In this document: in pieces, positions 44,701 through 56,963 of the stretch
How the letters are laid out: each line of letters opens with the position of its first letter
How positions within the stretch are numbered: the stretch's first letter is position 1
From: Udeniomyces pyricola
Lineage: Eukaryota; Basidiomycota; Tremellomycetes; Cystofilobasidiales; Mrakiaceae
Length of the DNA: 64,000 nt
Assembly: GCA_039545295.1 (NCBI GenBank)
Contig: BCIK01000011.1
Span: 662,853 to 726,852, forward strand
Direction of reading: 5' to 3'
Position numbers and translations under genes: made by a program
The notes under the pieces: generated by a model
What the model saw: only the letters and a program-made list of their open reading frames with translations
Told to the model about the DNA's origin: nothing
Databases searched by the model: none

Positions 44701-47700
44701 ATGCCCCGCAAGAAGCCTCAATCGTCAAAGTCAGTCAATCGACCATACCGCTTGCTCCTGATCTGTGATCATTGTTCTTTAGCTGATCACTTCCGATCGC
44801 ATCACCAGACAACACAAACGTGAGCACTCGTTGATCCATCCGACCTTTCCTCCACGAAACCGCACGACGTCATCAGTCCCCAAGTCTGATGTGTTCCCCA
44901 CTTACTACTTTCCTCCCTCGCCTTTCTTTCCCTTTCAGTCCAACTCCAGGCCAAGCGAGCCGTCAAAAGAGGAGATGAGATCCCTCCCAATGCGCTGGCC
45001 TCGCTCAAGACGATTAACAATGAGAGTAAGAAGATGACTCATCGACCTCGGTTCGCCACAACGGGCATCAAGGAATCCGATCCAACAAGCAAGAAACTTG
45101 CATCGCGCTTCTTAGCTTTGACGCCCGAGGTAAGTCAAGTTGGCTGTATCGCATACATGTGTGAATGGACCGAACCTATGACTGAGGTCCCGATCATCTG
45201 CTGCTGGTCATGCCGACGAAATTCTCCTCTCTTCCCTCTCTCTTGTACCCCCTTCTTCCTTCCTTCCTTCTTTCTTTACCATCCATGTCTTCGATTGTAT
45301 CACCCGCCATCACTACCCGTAGTATATTGCTCAAGCCAGGACCACTGCACTGTCACTGCCCTTGCCTAGACCTTTACCCTCTTCAACCTCTGTGTTCCCC
45401 GTCCACCTCATCTCAGAAGCCGCCTCGCACGAGTCCCTCGCCATCCCCCGCAGGCCGAAATGGCGGTACGAAATGACTAAGAAAGAAGTCGAAGCCAACG
45501 AAGAAGGCTTGTTTCGCAAGTGGCTTCAACGGGTTGATACTGCCGTCGAGGCTTGGCGGGAGGAAGGCCGGCTCATCGAGGCAGAGCTCGCAGTGGGAGA
45601 ACAGGAACGTCATCACGAGGGGCTCGACGAACCCGAGAGGGAGATTTGGCCTCGGTCGACCGTCTTCTTCGAGAGGAACTTGTTGGTGTGGAGACAACTT
45701 TGGAGGACGACGGAGATGAGCTCGATCCTACTTATCCTCATCGATGTGAGGTGTCCGCCCCTCCATTTGCCACCATCCATGATAGAATACGTCCTCAACC
45801 TCCAGCCCAAGAAGGAGGTCATCCTGGTCCTGACCAAGTGCGATCTGGTCAGTTCGTCCTCCGATCCCCTTATACTCCCAATGGAGTTTTCACTCAGCAT
45901 GATCTGTGTCTTACATGACACGACATCGTCTGGACATCTTCTGATTTCTCTATTTTGCTTGCGTTTTGTCTGCTGCCTCCTTTCATCTTTCTGACGATGG
46001 TATCCTCAGGTCTCGAAGGATATCCGAGATGGATGGGAGGCTTGGTGCCGGCGTGAGTGGGGCGAAAAGTACGGTTGGGATATCGTTCCCGTCGAGAGCT
46101 ACAAGCGGGAAGCCAGAAAGCAAGGTATGTCTTTCGTCCTCCCAATCACCGAGTTAGCCCGTTGCCACGTGCACAACCAACTCTTCCCTGACCATGTTTC
46201 TTTGAATTTTAGGCACTCGATCCGTTCTCAAGTCATACCTTCCGCCAGCAGAACTTTCCAATCTTCTTACCGCGCTGCAGAAAGCCCACCAACGTTTGCT
46301 GACTCCACCACCAGCCGTTGCTGAGGATCCCGAAAGACTCAAGAAGTGGCACCCGAGAGTCCGGACCGATGTAGACTGGGAGGGACTCAAACGAGGCGAG
46401 GCCAAGGAGGTGACGAAGGAGCAGGTCGAAAGAGTAGAGAAGAAAGATGAAGATGAGCTCCTTGCGCCTAAGGAGGGAGAGGAAAATGGTCCAGACGGGG
46501 AATTTGAGGACTTCTTGACCGTGGGTCTGATTGGGTAAGTCATTTGTGGCATATCACGCACGAGGAGATGACTGGTTACATCGTCATTCCTCTATACTGG
46601 TTACATCGTCACCATTCTCACACATCACGGTGTTGGCGGCCACGGCTTGCCGGTTTATTCATCTATATAGACAACCGAACGTCGGCAAAAGCTCTCTACT
46701 CAACGCTTTAGTTGGAGCATCAAAAGTTCGAGCGTCCAAAACGCCGGGCAAGACCAAACATTTCCGTTCGTTTTCTCTCTCTCTCTCGCCTGTGACTTGG
46801 TTCCACATCTTTTCGGATACAAATTAAGAAGCTGACATCCGATGATGGCCGTGGCGACTTGACTTTCAGAGACCATCTTTTGGTCCTCTACTCTTCGATT
46901 GGCCGATAGTGCGTTTCGTCTTTGTCATTCATTTATTTTGGTCCTCGATGTTTGCTCCATCTCGCTCAGTCATACGGTGCACATAGATCGATTGGGACTG
47001 ACATCTTCCTTTCGCTTTTGTTCACCTCAGCACCCGGCCTGGTCCTACCTTCTTTGACTCCATACGAGCTCCAATCCATCAGCTCTATCCTTCCCATCTC
47101 ACACATTCCTGCCCTTCCAGCCGTGCTGCGTCTGGCTGCCTCGCTCATGCCTCTCGAACGCGTGCTCGGACTCAAGTACGAAGAAGACGTTGAAACCAAA
47201 GCTCGCGAGGCCCGTAAGACCTACCGAAAGGGCATGGAACCCGCCGCGAGCATTGCGCCTAAAGAAGTTTGGACGACTGGAGATATAATGGAAGGATGGG
47301 CGTTGGAGAGGGGCTTTTTGACGGCTAAAGCGGGAAGACCAGATCAGAACCGAGCAGGAGTGAGTTTGGCCCGATTTCATCGGGAGTGGTGAGCGTTGGT
47401 CCGGGGGGTTTTCAATCTTTACTGATCCAATTGCTTATGTGTTGTCTTGGTTGGGATCTTTTGATGCATGATTGATTAGAACCATATCCTTCGAGCCATT
47501 GCCGAAGGTCGAATCCCTTGGTCTTTTACGGTTCCGGCACTCTCTCAACCAGCAGAGGTCGATTCAACCGCTTCCATCGCCACGACTGACACGACCGAGC
47601 CGGCTGCTTCGGACTCTCTATCGGCAGCTGAGTCTCGGGCTGCAAGCGGTATGGGTATCTGGCTGGGGGAGCGTGCGGCGTTGGTGTATCAGTCAGATGA

Positions 47701-47983
47701 GGAGGAAGACGAAGATGACGAGAGCAGTCAGTACGACGAGAGCGAAAGCGGGACGGAAGATGAGGAGGATGAGGAGCAGAAGGCTGATGAGCAGGTTGGA
47801 GCGAGTGGAGAGAATGGGGAAGAGGAAGAAGAACGAGAAGAAGAAGAAGATGAAGAAGATGAAGAGCCTGCGTCTAGAAAGATGGGTGGCATGTTTGGAG
47901 GATTGGAGATTGAGGATGCGGGGGAGGAGAGCGAGGAAGGGGAGGATCCAGAAGACTTCTGGCAAGCCAAGACGGATGGTTGA
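44701..47983 (+). CDS. GNL1: Circularly permuted GTPase GNL1 (HSR1/MMR1 family)
   Basis: Exon 1 is 44701-44729 (MPRKKPQSSK). An 11-nt microexon, 44809-44819, then joins the exon starting LQLQAKRAVKRGDEIPPNAL. This gives the basic N-terminus typical of GNL1. Next come IPRRPKWRYEMTKKEVEANE, FFERNLLVWRQLWRTTEMSS, LILIDVRCPPLHLPPSMIEY and then the permuted motifs in order G4 (LTKCDL), G1 (GQPNVGKSS), G2-region (KTPGKTKHF) and G3 (DTPGL). This G4-G1-G3 order defines the YlqF/YawG circularly permuted GTPases, which act in ribosome assembly or nucleocytoplasmic shuttling. The C-terminus has EGWALERGFLTAKAGRPDQN and a long Glu/Asp tail ending EDFWQAKTDG. Helix IRDGWEAWCRREWGEKYGWD follows G4. The model is good except for minor exon edges near 45100-45330. 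Confidence 0.9.
44809..44819 (+). other. GNL1: 11-nt microexon 2 of GNL1
   Basis: Lies between ATCACCAG and GTGAGC. Joining it to exon 1 (donor GTCAGT) and exon 3 (acceptor TTTCAG) restores frame and yields KKPQSSKQHKLQLQAKRAVK, which matches the basic start of GNL1 proteins. Confidence 0.7.
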
Positions 47984-48762
47984 GATGAGATAAGATGAGA
48001 CGATGGCTTGACTGTGACTGATGAGAAGCGGCGTGATATGAACTCAGAGTCAACAATTTGACTGAGACGGAAAAGAAGTGAAAGCATTGTTTATGTATAC
48101 CCATTAACACGGGGTTGCTTCAAGACAGGCTAATAGACGTCAGATCGTCAGAAGCTGCGCCGGTTTCCGTTTCTCCCGCAAGGCCGGGCCGAGCACTTGC
48201 GCCAACGAGCTACGAGAGCCGATCGCCCTATGATGGTGCCCGCAAACGTCGAACACTGACCTGTCTTGTTCTCTCAACGTCCCTTGGCCCTCGCTCATCT
48301 CGCCTATCACTGCACATCACCATCACATACGCTTTCGCCCGTCTCCCCGGTTGAAGTCGCCCCTCTGCACCTCAGAGCCAACCGATCTTGCGAGGGACAC
48401 TCCAATCTCCACTTTGACCCACATCTCAGGTGAGATCAATTCACCTTCATGACCCACTCATTCGAACTCCTTCTCGTTCAAAGATCCATCCTTGTATCAA
48501 TATGGACATACGTCAGAGAGGTACAATACTCAAGCAATGTGCTTCATACACTGTTCCCACAGCTACTGTCCTAACATATAGTAGGACCGCATCCTTGACG
48601 GTCTTCTCGCGGACATCTCCTTCCTCGTTCCCCTACTCGCCCTCGCTCCTACCCACCCTGCAATCGATTCTCCAATAATCATCGCCTGATCACCTTCCAC
48701 CCGTTCCTCAAGCAAGTCTTCAACTCGTTGATAGTCTGAAACCAATCTGCTCTGCAGCCTCC
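47984..48762. other. Intergenic, no gene seen
   Basis: Contains the GNL1 3' region and a CT-rich stretch from about 48570, likely the leader of the PPR gene. Short frames only. Confidence 0.5.
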
Positions 48763-51700
48763 ATGCTACTCCACTTTTCCACCATTCGTCACCTTTCTCA
48801 AGTCGCGTGCCGGTCGTCGGCACGTCGTCCCGGCCATGATCTCTCATCATCAATCGCTCGAGTCGCGCCCTGCTCGCCAGTTGCCACCTCTGACCCCTTC
48901 TCATCGAATCACCCAACCTTGAGCCTTGTCCGATATCGGTCGAGCGTTCCTGCACGTCCACCCATCGTAATCCATCGCAAGCAATTCAAACAAACCAAGC
49001 TATCGGACAATCGAGTCGTCCAGACCGCCGCCAAAGTCGCCCCCCATCTCACCCGACTCATCACCAAGGGAGAAGTCTCCTCCGCCTTCACTGATCCACC
49101 CAAGCAGATCGGTATTAACACTACTCTGCTGATTAAACCTGAGAAACGATTCCGTGATTCGCTGGTGGCGGGTAAGATACACGCCCTAGCGGATCCTTAC
49201 CGAGACATCATCGAAATGGTCGAGGAGACGGGCGATATCCCGCCCATCACTGTCGACGAGGTTCGGCAGGCGATCCAACTCGTCAGTCAGTCCAAAGACG
49301 AACACTCGTGGTCCTTCCTAGAGAGCATGTTCGAAGACCTTCAACGCGTATTTCACACCATTCCCACTGGGGCCGACCATCGCGCCCTCATTCACTTCCT
49401 GGCTCGCTCGCCTACACCCCGGGCGGCGTTCCCACGGTTGGAGACCATTCCAATCGATATCGACATCAATATTGAGGACTTCAACGTCGTGATGGAAGGG
49501 CTCGCACGGGTCGGAGATCGCGAAGCCCTCATCTCAGCCATGGGCCAACTCGAGTCGCTTGACCTCAAGCCAGACATCCAGACGTTTCATCTCCTCCTCG
49601 ATGGATCGCTCGCCTTCCACACCCAGGAAGGATCTGACCTCTACCATCACTCGACAGCGAGCCACCTAGCACAAGAGACATCGTCTGATTCATCATCCAG
49701 TCCTCTGGAGAATCCTACCCAACCTTTTTCACCGACATCTTCTACTACATCTAATCCGTCCATCTCCTTAACGCCCACGTCGACGTCCATCTCAGCCTCT
49801 GCTTTCCCCACCAATCTATCTTTAAGTCTGACGCATGAAGTGGAATCGACGCTGGCTGATCTCACCAAAAATGGCCTTCGACCATCGTCTCGCACCTATG
49901 CCATTCTAGTGCGTGGGTTTGAGCGTCTCGGAGATGGTGCAAATCTTGAAAGATACCTTTCGCTCCTCGAATCATCTCTGGCGACCGAAGGCTCGGCCAA
50001 CACCGACACGCTCCCTTGGAATGTTCTGGTCTCTCTCGCCGCGTCCTCGTCGGCAACCGTCACCTCGATCCCTTCTTCATTTCCATCCTCCAGCTTAGAC
50101 TCCCGACGTTCTTCGCCCCTCGATGCCGCCCTCGCCGTTGTCAACCGCATGCGGACCTCTGGTCTTGAGGCCGATCATGCAACGGCCACTTCTATCCTTA
50201 GCTCGCCCTATATTCATGTCAACACCTACTCCGAAGCGAGGGCCCTGATCGACACAGTAGAGAGCCATCTCGATATGGACCTAGAATCAAGTCATTACGG
50301 CCTCCTTATTGACCAAGTCCTTCACCCAATGGACAGCCCTTCAACCGAGACCTCGCGTAACGACGCATTCCGAGTCTATCAGTACGCGTTGAGTCAGAAG
50401 GTTGGAGCCGAAGTCGAGGCGATCTTACCTCTACTGAGAAGCTACGCTTTACCGGAGAGTGGGTCGGCCAACTCGCGAAAAGCCCTCGATCTCTACAGCG
50501 ATTTACTCCGAACCGAGGCAAAGCATCACGCTGCCAATCTGGGAACGACCGTTTCAAGCTCATCGGCAGTATCAGCATCGTCTTCTTCCGGCAGTCCCTC
50601 ATCATCCATCAGTGCGCCTCTTCCATCGATGCCGAACCCAGCTTCTTCCTCAACCTCTCTGACGGCAACCGCTCCCTCTCAGTCATCACTCCCACCCGCA
50701 TATCCAACTCTACCGACGTTCCACACCGGTCCGACGGCCGAAGTCTACGACCTCCTCTTGATCGCTCTGACCTCTGATCCGAACGTTGAGAACCACGCTC
50801 AAGCCTGGCCGCTTCTCGCCGATATGACCATGCGAGGGGTCCGATTCGACGCCCCAACCACATCGTTCCACATCCGTCGTTTCATGAACTTCTCACGCGA
50901 CCACGCCGAAGCGTTCGATATTTACAACCGGTTTTATCAGAACGACCCGAGGTCGTTGGCAGAGAGCGAGAACGATTGGTTGACGGTCGTGAAGCACATG
51001 ATGTACTCGGATTATCCTAAATCCATCGCGCCACGACCGGACTACCTCTTCCACATGATTACCGATATGCGTCGGGCGGGGTTCGAGCCTAGTCAGAGGA
51101 TCATCGTCACGCTTCTCACACATTACGGTCGCATCAGTTATAGCTCAGTGAGTCATTTTTATTTTTGTTTTCCTTTCATGTCTTCTCGACGAGCCGGAGT
51201 TGCTGTCACATCGTTTTGTCGAGTCGAGAGACTGACTGACACACATTTTCTGTTGCGTCAATCTGATATCGTCTCGCTGGATGCTTACTTTGGTCCATCG
51301 TAGGCAGCCCAAATGGATCGCGAAAACAACGATGTCATCATGCAGAAGATGGAAGCCTACATCGCGCGAACCATTGCATGGGCTCGGATCGACCCATTCA
51401 TTCCCGTAAGCAATAACTCAGACCTTCGAAAATCTTCTTCTTTTCCCTCTTTCTCTTCTTCTTCCTTAAGCTTATAGTTGGCTTCATTGCGTCGGACCGT
51501 GAACCTCATGCCCCTCCTACTTGCTTTCTTTTTTGTTGGGTACGTTCCTGGCTCTTGGTCTTCTTCTAGCACGACGTCCTGACTCTCAACTCGTTCATGA
51601 ACGCCGAGACGCGTATCGGCAACTTCAAGGGCGCCTATGCCAACTGGCTCATCGTCTCCGAAAGTCAAGACCCAAACGTCGCCATGAACAACGCCTCTGT

Positions 51701-52663
51701 ATCCATCGTAATTATTCGCTTTCTTATTTCCGTCCGGACTTAGGGGGGGGGGGAGAGAGGGAGGAAGGGCGGATCTGGAAGAGTGCAGTTTCGAAACACG
51801 AGCTGATGTTTGCGGTTCGTATTTTGATTTTCCTTGATGGACGCCTCTAACCTCACATGGATCATCTTTTTTTTTGTTTGCTTTTTTTTTCTCTTCTCGG
51901 TTTCCCTTTTCTCACGCTTTAGATTCTCGACGCTTTTGGCGTCCACGGCAATTCCATGTCGATTGCCTGGCTCTGGAAATGGCTTCGAGCCGGTTCGTTC
52001 CCCCTCACCCTCGAAAACTGGCACTCATACCTCGAGAACCTCCTCCGGTCCGGATGGCCCGAAAAGGCATTGACGGATTGCCTGAACGACATGCTCTATG
52101 GGACGGGTTCTCCCCCGGCACCGTTCCCGACGGCCGATACGATGCGGGTGTTTCGGAGATGGCAGAAAGTGTGGGAAGCGGATGAGTTTGAGGATGGGAA
52201 AGGGTTGGCGAAACGAATCCGGACGATGTTGAGTGGGGCGTTGCCGGATGTCTGGGCGGAAGTTGAAGGGGAAGATGAAGGGAATGGGGATATGCCGCCT
52301 TGGTTAGTGGCGGAGACGGAAGGGAGAACTGGAGAGGATGGGCATGGTCGGATAGGGAGGTTGACGTTGCAGTTGATGGAACGCATGCCGTTCCCGGATC
52401 ATACGAGGGAAATGGTGGATCTGTTGGGACCTCCAGAGCATCCGGAGAGGCTCGAGGTTGAGGTCAGGGACGATGAGGAGAGGGAAGCGAGGAGGATCAG
52501 AGAGCAATGGAAGGAGTTGGACGTCAAGGCGAAGAAGAAGTATCGGTCACCACTTGTCAAACCACAAGCCGGGACCGATGGTTGGTCGGCCGAGGCGAGT
52601 AGAGAGGATCAGGAGGTTATGGAGGAGCCTTGGAAGAAGTCTGCTTCGGGTGGAACTCGATGA
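48763..52663 (+). CDS. Large mitochondrial PPR-domain protein
   Basis: Exons 48763-51147, 51304-51405, 51570-51698 and 51923-52663 total 1119 codons, all phase 0 (1118 aa). The N-terminus (MLLHFSTIRHLSQVACRSSA, Arg- and Ser-rich, no early acid) looks like a mitochondrial presequence. Helical repeats of PPR type follow, for example INIEDFNVVMEGLARVGDRE, LKPDIQTFHLLLDGSLAF, LRPSSRTYAILVRGFERLGD and TAEVYDLLLIALTSDPNVEN. Two Ser/Thr/Pro-rich inserts (around residues 300-345 and 605-650) split the repeats. The C-terminal exon has MSIAWLWKWLRAGSFPLTLE and a charged tail. Fungal proteins of this type usually act in mitochondrial RNA processing or translation, but the target cannot be read from sequence. 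Confidence 0.8.
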
Positions 52664-52983
52664 TATCGATGGTAACTGAATGATTGCCGTCTGTAACTGC
52701 ATATCTATATAGTTTCTCATTCTCAGATGTTTAACGTCTTGTGTGGGGAAAAAAGGTGACGATGTCTCGAGAGCTGCGGTATCTATATGGCTAGAGAGCC
52801 AAGCTAAAGCAAACATGTATTGAATCTACCCAGGTTCCACCGGCTGTCATTGATGATCATCGAACGAAGTGTCCATCACACACGCAGAGTGTAGTTACAA
52901 CGCTTCTATATATACGGGCAGCTTCCCAGCCTAATCCAATAGACTCATCCTTCCTAACCAAAAGGGCCCCTGGCCTGCTCATC
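52664..52983. other. Short gap between convergent genes
   Basis: About 320 bp between the ends of the PPR gene and the MFS transporter. It presumably holds both 3' UTRs. No gene seen. Confidence 0.6.
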
Positions 52984-55900
52984 TCAGTGTCCCACCAGTT
53001 GCAAGATCTTGGCCTTTACCTGACGCTTTGGCTGGCCTGCAGCGGATGTCGGGTTCGCACCATCAGACTCGATCGGATCGTCTTCTGGATCGTCCGTAGG
53101 GAGGCGTTCGTTTCGGATGCACAACGAAAAGGGAATGGCGAGTATGGCGGAAACCATGGCAAAGAGATAGACAGGTTGAATAGCTTGGCGGTAACTGGGA
53201 GGTTCGAGAGTGTGAAGGAGAAGGGGAACAAGTAGGGGGGGGGGGAGAAGACATTCAGTTGGGGAAGAATAAGACGGGTTTACAGCCCTCATTCCATAAA
53301 CGATACCTGAGAAGCCATGAGGAGTGGTAGTAGAAGACACAGAAATGGATGCTTACGCTTCGATGACGCCTGGGATGATGTCTTTGGGAACGACTTCCCG
53401 GATGGCCGTGACGGAATCCCGTACGATGGTGACAAGGTCGGGTGTGAGAGTTGGGGCTTCGTGGGAGAGTTTAGAAGGAAGAAGACCGTTGACGATGTTG
53501 GTCGCGATGGAGATACCAAGGATGCGACCAACATACTGGAGAAATATCGAAAAATGGAGTGTAGGGTGGTCAGATTTGATAGAAATTGAAATTTGGTAGT
53601 CCGACCGTCAAAATAGATTATCGAGGTGACGAGACGAAGGAACGTCGCTGCTACGTTTTGCATGTAGACGACCATGGACGTACCCCGAAAAAGTTGAGCG
53701 CACCAACAGCACGGGCGATGAGCTCTGGTTGCAAGCGAAGGTCGTTCTGGATGGCGATCTGGGGTCGGAAATTCACCACAAAGAGAATCAGAAAGAGGGA
53801 AGAATGAGATGGCAGATGACAACGAGGTTTCGCCAGCAAGCTTCTTCCCTCCCACAACTCGTTTTCCTTCGCATTCTACAAGCTCAAGCGTCAAGAAGAC
53901 GTCGTATATCGGAATCGGGACGAACCAAGACAACTTGAGCCCAGCATCCAGATCCCACACCAATGAAGATCTGGAACCCCAGATAGGCTGTCGGCCGTGT
54001 GAGCATGTTGAACCCATACAGGAGGCCACAGCCGATAGCCATTAACGGAGGTCCAAGCTGCATAATGCGAGCATAGCGGCGAGTCCGTTGAATGAGGAGG
54101 CGACTGATGATTGGAATGGTAACAACGAAGGAGATGATGATGGCTACATTGGTCATGACCAAGAAATGAGGCGAAAATAATAAAAAGATACGTTGACCAG
54201 TTCAGAGAGGTACAAGGGGCGTCATGGACGAGTTGTCAGTCATATGAGAAATGCACCAATGAACTGGTGTGTTCGCAAATATTTGATGAGGTATAGCTTA
54301 CGCAGAAGATTCCCCCCAGCCGATGTTGCATCTGTGCCTTTCACGGCCTGATATTGAATCGAGAGGTAGTAGATTACCGTATAGAAACACCTACGAAAAG
54401 ATCGAACGGTCGCCATATTAGTACGCTCTGCATCCAACCATGCCTAAGAACTGTTCGCACAGGGCAACGAAAGGATGTTGCTCACATGTATCCGGTCCCC
54501 GACAAGCCAAAGATACCTACGCAACTCGGGCGGGTGAGCATCGAAAGCGGTAACAACGCTCTTTTGGGTCCCAGCCAAAGCGTCCACCCAGTGAGCAGAG
54601 CGATCGTCACAGGCAAAAGCACAAGCAGCGCGATTACGACGGGACTGTTCCAGGCTTTTTGAACGCCGGCGTATTGAAGAACGAGGCAGAGGATGGTGCA
54701 GAAAGAGAGGATAATGAGAGTAGAGACCCAATCGATCTGGAGGATCTTGCGTGAGAGTGAGCGAGAGTCTTGCGAAGATGCTTTAGGGCGTTGGGCTTGG
54801 TGAAAGCTAGGATGAAACCCGAATAAGCAAAGAAACTCGATAAGTATATATGCCGAAGACGCATGTTGTGGACATCAAGTGGTCACAGAGATTACGCACC
54901 AGATAAGGAGTATGCCAGCAAATCCTCCTATGGGCAGGTTGATCCAATAGATCCATCGCCATCCCTGTTGAGTCAAGACAATGAGCAGAAGGAAACGACA
55001 GGTATTGCGTCTGGTATGAGCCGGCTGATTTAACAAAGTTGCGTAGTCGATTTGTTCGTCACTTACCACGCCGTCTGTAAGATGTCCACCGATGATGGGA
55101 CCGATGACCGTTGAGCATCCAAAGCAGACCCCAAAAAGCAAGATCCACCAGACCTGCTGAGACAGGGTCGTGATTTGACATGTGATGTATATGCAGGCGG
55201 AATAGATGCCAGCTCCTCCGACGCCGGAAACTGCCCGGCCAAAGATGCAGAGCTCCATCGAGTTGGCAACTGCGCTGAGTAAGGACCCGACTTCGAAGAT
55301 GAAAAGTGCGACGAGGAGGACCCATTTTGACTAGTAGAAAGAGAAATGATGCGGTATCCGTTCCAGGTATTCAATGGGCAACGTGTGAACATGTAGTCCT
55401 GCGGTATAACAATCTAGCTATTCCGGCCCCAGAAATCTAGGTCGGAAAACTCACCGACCACAGGTCAAGGTACTGTCCCCAGGATAGACTGAAGCCGGCT
55501 AAGCCAATGTAATAACCAGATGAAAGCCATCCGGTTTGTTGCAGCGCGTTGAATTCGGAGACGATCGCAGGAATTGCAGGAGCGACGATGAGCTGGAAGC
55601 GAACATATTGAAAGGGTATCAGTAAATTGATACGGTCGCGCGCAGATATATGGACGAAGGCTCACCTGATCCAATGAGAAGCAAAAGACGCAGAGCATCA
55701 TAGACCAGTAGATCTGTACGAGAAGAAGTGAACCTGGTCAACGAACAAGAAGGCACTAAGCAAGATCCGACGAGAACATAAGAATCACATACGAGATGAA
55801 ATCGAAGCCGGCCCGGTAAGCTTTGCTTCAGAGAAGTATCGTCAGGGGATGGTTCAGAGGGCTTTGTACAGCTTCGGTTAGTACAACATGACGTTGTTCG

Positions 55901-56070
55901 TTCATCGCAAAGCATCACTTGAGCAATCTTACCCCTATCTCTTCATCCCTGTCGGATGGCTTCTGGGGCTCGGAATCCTTGAGCTGGATGGCTTCCTTCG
56001 ACGCCTGAGCAGACTGAAGATAGTAGGCGACACTGTTATCGTGCTGATGCGAGACTGGTTGAGATGACAT
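52984..56070 (-). CDS. MFS drug:H+ antiporter, DHA2-like (14-TM type)
   Basis: The gene starts at ATG 56070 with a hydrophilic N-terminus (MSSQPVSHQHDNSVAYYLQS) and ends LVGH at 52984, with about ten exons. Motifs in order are LIVAPAIPAIVSEFNALQQT and GWLSSGYYIGLAGFSLSWGQ (TM1-2), SKWVLLVALFIFEVGSLLSA, GRAVSGVGGAGIYSACIYI (TM4, typical of fungal drug transporters), STVIGPIIGGHLTDG (antiporter motif C) and GWRWIYWINLPIGGFAG. Later segments include LQIDWVSTLIILSFCTILCL, the Pro/Leu-rich helix around 54600, NVAIIISFVVTIPIIS, GLLYGFNMLTRPTAYLGFQI and YVGRILGISIATNIVNGLL. The family exports toxic compounds or siderophores across the plasma membrane. The substrate is unknown. No biosynthetic cluster surrounds it. 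Confidence 0.88.
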
Positions 56071-56963
56071 GTGTAGGAGCTGAAGACGTTGTCGATGAAG
56101 GTATTGGGTAAGAGAGGAACTATGATGGCAAACGGTTTACCGTTTGCTATTAAGTGAAGAAAATGGGCAGAGCCGGAAGCGAGCTCGCAAGCGATCGCGA
56201 GTGCGATCTGACTGGGTCTAAATATGGTGAGTTACTGTGCAGTAGATTGCGTTAGTACTAAACGTACTGAGCTGCAGTATAGTGCGGTACCCGTGAAACC
56301 TCATGTGACATGTAAGTTAATATACTGCCAAGTTGATGGAAAGTTGGCTGCCGGGGATACGGTACATGATGAAGATGATTACGGTAAGGACGCGCGCCGC
56401 GCGCGACGGCCAGTCAACGTTAGACCGTCTGCACAAGATCTGCATCGATCATGATTACGCGCGTATTGAAACTGAAAGAAGCTGTGCGCTGACGCGATGG
56501 CGAATTAGTTCAATATATATAAAAATATATATGTTCCACTATCATATCTATATTCGGCGAGGGTGAATTTGTGTGAGTGAGCTGTAAGTTGTAGACTAAC
56601 GAGATCATGCAGGTCCATACACCATGGTTCACACGTATATATATGTCTAGGTTGATGATGGTGTGCAGTGAGGACAAGATATGTCTACAAGAGAACGGAG
56701 GAGTCGAGGTTGTTGATATGATCATAGAACGAGTTGAAATTTGATTACAACTCTCGTGAAGGGGAGATAGAATGATGGCAGAGCAGATCGCAAAGAACGC
56801 CGCTGGAAAAGTACCCCAGCGTTCATCAAGACTTCCCCACCTCCCCCCGCGTTCGTCTCTATCCCCCCTCCTTCTCCGCTCCGCCCCCACCTGTTTTGAC
56901 CGCTTGACCTCCGACCAACCGCATCCGTAGATCCGAACATCCATCCACACTCCTTCCTCAGCC
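56071..56963. promoter_or_regulatory. Divergent region between the MFS transporter and glycogenin
   Basis: About 890 bp between head-to-head starts. It includes AT-rich TATATA tracts (56512-56532, 56636-56646). No ORF is convincing. Confidence 0.45.
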
